The notes under the pieces were generated by a model. It did not search any database. It saw only the letters and a list, made by a program, of their open reading frames with translations, and had not been told where the DNA came from. A stretch of DNA of 62,534 nt, from the NCBI GenBank assembly GCA_029243595.1, contig JAQWRQ010000047.1, forward strand, positions 1-62,534, written 5' to 3'. The translations under genes and the position numbers were made by a program. Source of the stretch: Gammaproteobacteria bacterium (lineage in GTDB: Bacteria > Pseudomonadota > Gammaproteobacteria > PS1 > Pseudothioglobaceae). This document shows, one piece after another, positions 59,354 through 62,534 of the stretch (position 1 is its first letter; each line of letters starts with the position of its first letter).

Positions 59354-60804
59354 CAGCCTTTCTCCTCTGGCGTTTGTGTATGCCAATCAGTTTGCTGTTG
59401 GAATTGGTGTGCAATATTAAGTAGTTTTGACTCAGACCAGTAATTACCGATCAACTGTAAGCCTACAGGCAGATTCTGCGAGAAGCCTGCTGGAATACTC
59501 ATGCCTGGCAAGCCAGCCAAATTTGCACTTAAAGTATAAATATCAGCCAAATACATCGATACTGGATCTTTAACCGAGCCTAAATCAAACGCCGTTGTTG
59601 GCGATACTGGGCCCATAATTACATCAACGTCTTTAAAGGCTTTTTTAAAGTCTTCACTAATTAAGTGACGGGTTTTCTGTGCCTTTAAATAATAAGCATC
59701 ATAATAACCAGCAGAAAGCGCATAAGCACCAATCATAATACGGCGTTTAACTTCCTCACCAAAACCTTCTGAGCGAGAGCGCAAATATAAGTCTTCTAAA
59801 TCTTTTGGATCATCACAACGATAACCGTAGCGCACACCATCTAAACGTGAAAGGTTAGATGAACATTCACAAGGGGCGACAATATAATAAGTTGGAATTG
59901 CATAAGCTGAATTTGGTAATGACACTTCTTTAACAGTTGCACCCATGGATTCAAACTCTTTCACAGCAGCCATTACCTGGGAGGCAACTTCATCATCTAA
60001 GCCCTCTGAGAAAAACTCTTTTGGCAAGCCAATAGTCAACCCTTTAATCGAATCATTTAATGATGCAGTGTAATCTTCCACATCACGCTCAGTGCTAGTG
60101 GAATCTTTCTCATCAAAGCCGGCCATCACATTTAATACTAGCGCTGCATCATGTGCTGTTTGTGTCATTGGCCCTGCTTGATCTAGGCTTGAAGCATAAG
60201 CAATCATGCCGTAACGTGACACACGGCCATAAGTAGGTTTTAGCCCAGTAATACCGCACAGACTTGCTGGCTGTCGAATGGATCCACCGGTATCTGTACC
60301 AGTAGCAAAAGGCGCCAGTCGCCCTGCTACTGCAGCAGCTGAGCCACCTGAAGAACCACCTGGAATCTTATTCTCATTCCAAGGGTTTTTAACATCGCCA
60401 AAATAAGAGTTTTCATTTGACGAACCCATGGCAAATTCATCCATATTAGCCTTGCCCAACATCACCAAATCAGCCTGATTAAGCTTGTGACTCACTGTTG
60501 CATCGTAGGGGGAAATAAAGTTATCTAACATCTTGGAACCGGCAGAAGTCTTTACCCCGTTAGTACAAAAAATATCTTTATGTGCGTAAGGAATGCCGGT
60601 CAAAATATTTCCAGCACCTTTGGCAATTTTATCGTCCGCTGCTTGCGCTTGCTTCATAGCCAGCTCATCAGTCACTGTAATAAATGCATTAAGATCTGAT
60701 GTGTTAATACGGTCAAGATAATGCTGAGTCAGTTCAACTGAAGAAAAGTCACCTGCTTTTAAACCTTGCGACAATTGTGCAATGGTTTTATTGTGAATAC
60801 TCAT
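59353..60804 (-). CDS. gatA: Asp-tRNA(Asn)/Glu-tRNA(Gln) amidotransferase subunit A
   Basis: Glutaminase subunit of GatCAB (amidase-signature family), which generates ammonia for the GatB site. I start it at the ATG at 60804 (483 residues), one base after the gatC stop; a TTG at 60813 would overlap gatC. The amidase Ser-cisSer-Lys triad lies in PYAHKDIF (Lys, about 75) and [13 protein letters not shown] with [14 protein letters not shown] (about 148-178). The C-terminal [11 protein letters not shown] block is typical. It is within a gatC-gatA-gatB operon preceded by the methionine-rich membrane protein and aroB. Confidence 0.97.
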   Translation of the reverse strand: MSIHNKTIAQLSQGLKAGDFSSVELTQHYLDRINTSDLNAFITVTDELAMKQAQAADDKIAKGAGNILTGIPYAHKDIFCTNGVKTSAGSKMLDNFISPYDATVSHKLNQADLVMLGKANMDEFAMGSSNENSYFGDVKNPWNENKIPGGSSGGSAAAVAGRLAPFATGTDTGGSIRQPASLCGITGLKPTYGRVSRYGMIAYASSLDQAGPMTQTAHDAALVLNVMAGFDEKDSTSTERDVEDYTASLNDSIKGLTIGLPKEFFSEGLDDEVASQVMAAVKEFESMGATVKEVSLPNSAYAIPTYYIVAPCECSSNLSRLDGVRYGYRCDDPKDLEDLYLRSRSEGFGEEVKRRIMIGAYALSAGYYDAYYLKAQKTRHLISEDFKKAFKDVDVIMGPVSPTTAFDLGSVKDPVSMYLADIYTLSANLAGLPGMSIPAGFSQNLPVGLQLIGNYWSESKLLNIAHQFQQQTDWHTQTPEEKG

Positions 60805-60805
60805 A

Positions 60806-61093
60806 TTACTCAATCACCGTTGGCACTAAATAGTGTCTTTTACCTGTCTGAGGCGCAATTTCTTGAAAGGATTCTGACTGATCCTCTTCAGTGACTTTAT
60901 CCTTACGCAGACGCTGAGTCATATGTAGCGGATGTGCCATTGGTGTAATATTGTCAGTATCAATCTGTGCTAGCTGCTCAGCCAAACTAAGGATAGAATT
61001 TAAATCTTTGGTGTTGCTTTGAAGCTCATCACTACTTAAAGATAAGCGCGCTAGATAAGCAATTTGACCAACTTGCTCCTCACTTAAAGACAT
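60806..61093 (-). CDS. gatC: Asp-tRNA(Asn)/Glu-tRNA(Gln) amidotransferase subunit C
   Basis: Small belt subunit that wraps and stabilises GatA-GatB. I start it at the ATG at 61093 (95 residues, typical length, [20 protein letters not shown]). The longer opening to 61126 overlaps the upstream gene. [26 protein letters not shown] is the usual mid/C-terminal signature. One base separates its start from the stop of the upstream methionine-rich protein gene, so the two are probably translated from one mRNA. Confidence 0.95.
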   Translation of the reverse strand: MSLSEEQVGQIAYLARLSLSSDELQSNTKDLNSILSLAEQLAQIDTDNITPMAHPLHMTQRLRKDKVTEEDQSESFQEIAPQTGKRHYLVPTVIE

Positions 61094-61094
61094 A

Positions 61095-61682
61095 TTAGAA
61101 CGGGAATGGCATTTTATTAATGACACTCATCGGCTTAGAGAATGAAGCGCGTAGGATAGATAAATCACGCTGCATCCATGTCATTGAGTCTTGCATGGTT
61201 GTCATATTTTTATTCATTTCTTCCATGTTTATTAACATCGGCTCTAGTGCATCCATCTTAGCGCTAACGCGTGTTAGATCAGTGGAAATTGAATCTAAAT
61301 TATCAAGTTTAGAGGCGATTGTTGTCATATTATTATTCACTTGATCAATATTCTTTTGCATGTAAGCTACTGAATTTGTCATCTTGACAACGCTGCCAGA
61401 CATCTTCTCAACACTTCCAACCATTGAAGTCATGTTGTCGCCCATATTGGGGTCCATTGAATTTGCTAAACGACTCATGTCAGTGGTAATGGAGTAAATA
61501 ATAGTAAACATACCAATAATAATCGCACTAAAGACGGCTAAAGATGGCAGAAAAAAACGTTCAAATTTTGAGTTGGTATTTTTTTCAACTCCTTCAAGCA
61601 TTTTTTCTAAATCACTAATGCTTGAAGTAATCATCACCTCATCGTCTTCAACATTTTTTGATTTTTTATTTGTGTCTGTCAT
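61095..61682 (-). CDS. Methionine-rich single-pass membrane protein with coiled coil
   Basis: A 195-residue protein that I do not recognise. It has an acidic cytoplasmic N-terminus (about 1-42), one membrane segment (about 44-66, FFLPSLAVFSAIIIGMFTIIY) and a long helical tail (about 68-180) with heptad-like spacing. Met makes up 23 of 195 residues by my count, many in NMTT, KM-S and DM-S steps. The end is PFPF. It lies between aroB (6 bases) and gatC (1 base), all in the same direction, so it is probably part of the operon. It could oligomerise at the inner membrane; function unknown. Confidence 0.7.
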   Translation of the reverse strand: MTDTNKKSKNVEDDEVMITSSISDLEKMLEGVEKNTNSKFERFFLPSLAVFSAIIIGMFTIIYSITTDMSRLANSMDPNMGDNMTSMVGSVEKMSGSVVKMTNSVAYMQKNIDQVNNNMTTIASKLDNLDSISTDLTRVSAKMDALEPMLINMEEMNKNMTTMQDSMTWMQRDLSILRASFSKPMSVINKMPFPF

Positions 61683-61688
61683 ATTGTC

Positions 61689-62534
61689 CTATTGGCAAAA
61701 GTCATTGATTACTTGATCTAAAAGCTGGCTTTGATAGTCATCACAAATAAATGCGTCGCCTAATTCTTTTAACAAAATCAAACGAATATTACCATCAATC
61801 ACTTTCTTATCAACTGACATTGCTGCCATGAAATCAGAAGCAGTAATTTTACCGCTAATAGAGATTGGTAAATTAGCTTTTTCTAATAAATGTTGAATCT
61901 CACCAACCTCATTAACCGAAAGGAAATCTTCAAGTTGTGAGAGTTTTGCCGCCATCAACATGCCGACAGAAATCGCCTCACCATGCAGATAATTACCATA
62001 CCCGAGTGTATTTTCAATCGCATGACCAAAGGTATGACCTAAGTTAAGCAGTGCGCGTTTTCCGGCTTCTAGCTCATCTTGTGCAACAATATCAGCCTTG
62101 TCTTCACAAGATCGGTATACCGACTCAATTATCATTAGCTTATCTCTAGACATTAATCCATCAATGTTATTTTGTAGATAATGCAAGAAATCAATATTAC
62201 CCAACAAGCCGTATTTAATTACTTCAGCCATGCCGGCTGAATACTCACGGTCTTCCAAGGTGTCTAATGTATCTACATCAATCACCACACATTTTGGCTG
62301 ATAAAAAGCACCAATCATATTCTTACCCAACACATGGTTAACGCCTGTCTTGCCACCCACACTTGAATCAACTTGCGACAATAACGTGGTTGGAATTTGA
62401 ATAAAACTAACCCCACGCTGATAGCTTGCCGCTGCAAAGCCAGTCATGTCACCAACCACACCACCACCTAATGCGATGAGCGTACAAGAGCGATCAAAAC
62501 GCGCTTCTAACAAAGCACTAAAAATTAGATTAAC
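61689..62534 (-). CDS. aroB: 3-dehydroquinate synthase (N-terminus outside window)
   Basis: Second step of the shikimate pathway: converts DAHP to 3-dehydroquinate with NAD+ and a divalent metal. The frame continues to the window end (VNLIFSA precedes the TTG at 62513), so about 280 of some 360 residues are seen. Present are the NAD-binding [14 protein letters not shown], the [21 protein letters not shown] block, the metal-binding Glu and His residues in EVIKYGLL and [12 protein letters not shown], and HGEAISVGM. The C-terminal [18 protein letters not shown] is typical. aroK, the common upstream partner, may lie outside the window. Confidence 0.95.
   Translation of the reverse strand, partial: VNLIFSALLEARFDRSCTLIALGGGVVGDMTGFAAASYQRGVSFIQIPTTLLSQVDSSVGGKTGVNHVLGKNMIGAFYQPKCVVIDVDTLDTLEDREYSAGMAEVIKYGLLGNIDFLHYLQNNIDGLMSRDKLMIIESVYRSCEDKADIVAQDELEAGKRALLNLGHTFGHAIENTLGYGNYLHGEAISVGMLMAAKLSQLEDFLSVNEVGEIQHLLEKANLPISISGKITASDFMAAMSVDKKVIDGNIRLILLKELGDAFICDDYQSQLLDQVINDFCQ

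Overview
The window reads as one AT-rich (roughly 40% GC by eye), densely coded stretch of a gammaproteobacterial chromosome. There are about 60 genes, no gene-free gap over about 210 bases, and no rRNA, tRNA, CRISPR array, insertion sequence or prophage that I can see. Gene content and protein style (single-chain PurL, IspG, RatA/SmpB, TrhO, NtrYX next to TrkAH, GatCAB, periplasmic rhodaneses) best fit the sulfur-oxidising SUP05 / Thioglobus / bathymodiolin-symbiont lineage. That placement is inference: no rRNA and no diagnostic sulfur-oxidation operon lies in the window.

Layout. 1-6.8 kb: end of a pseudouridine synthase gene, a small lipoprotein, then htpX-map-(DUF502)-aspS-nadA-yebC. 6.8-13.5 kb: purL (coupled to yebC), a YgjP-like metallopeptidase, then grxD, a methyltransferase and trhO on the minus strand. 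13.6-18.9 kb: dxs and ispG (two steps of the MEP isoprenoid pathway) around a DUF2062 protein, then a rlmN/ndk cluster with a small membrane protein where rodZ often sits. 19-21.6 kb: hup, smpB, and divergently ratA, an RluE-like synthase and a DUF455 protein. 21.6-24.8 kb: five consecutive minus-strand genes that all encode exported proteins, including a tandem pair of nearly identical rhodaneses. This is the most distinctive accessory-looking block. 24.9-32 kb: rnhA, an amidotransferase of the N-acetylglutaminylglutamine type, leuCD, ruvA and an exported DUF255 protein with a DsbD-like tail. 32-41 kb: an orphan RND permease, typA, rlmE, ispB, dinG. 41-46 kb: trkH-trkA-ntrX-ntrY, where NtrX has lost its AAA+ domain. 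46-54.7 kb: rnd-ppa-rsmD-coaD, dnaK-dnaJ-eno and a CBS/CorC membrane protein. 54.7 kb to the end: psd, proS, a site-2 protease, gatB-gatA-gatC, a methionine-rich coiled-coil membrane protein and a partial aroB.

How it works together. Most genes are core housekeeping: translation and RNA modification, protein folding and quality control, isoprenoid/quinone precursors, purine, leucine and NAD synthesis, and potassium uptake. Regulation visible in sequence includes sigma-32-like promoters before htpX and dnaK, a strong terminator between dnaK and dnaJ, several factor-independent terminators, and a recurrent extended -10 element (TGC followed by TAAAAT or TATAAT), in some cases so close to the start codon that the mRNA should be nearly leaderless. 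Several short perfect dyads overlap -10 boxes and are candidate operators.

Most open lines in the track that lie antisense to these genes were judged to be shadows. Start codons were moved downstream for DUF2062, rlmN, ndk, DUF455, gatA, gatB and gatC, where family length and overlap geometry favour the shorter form.
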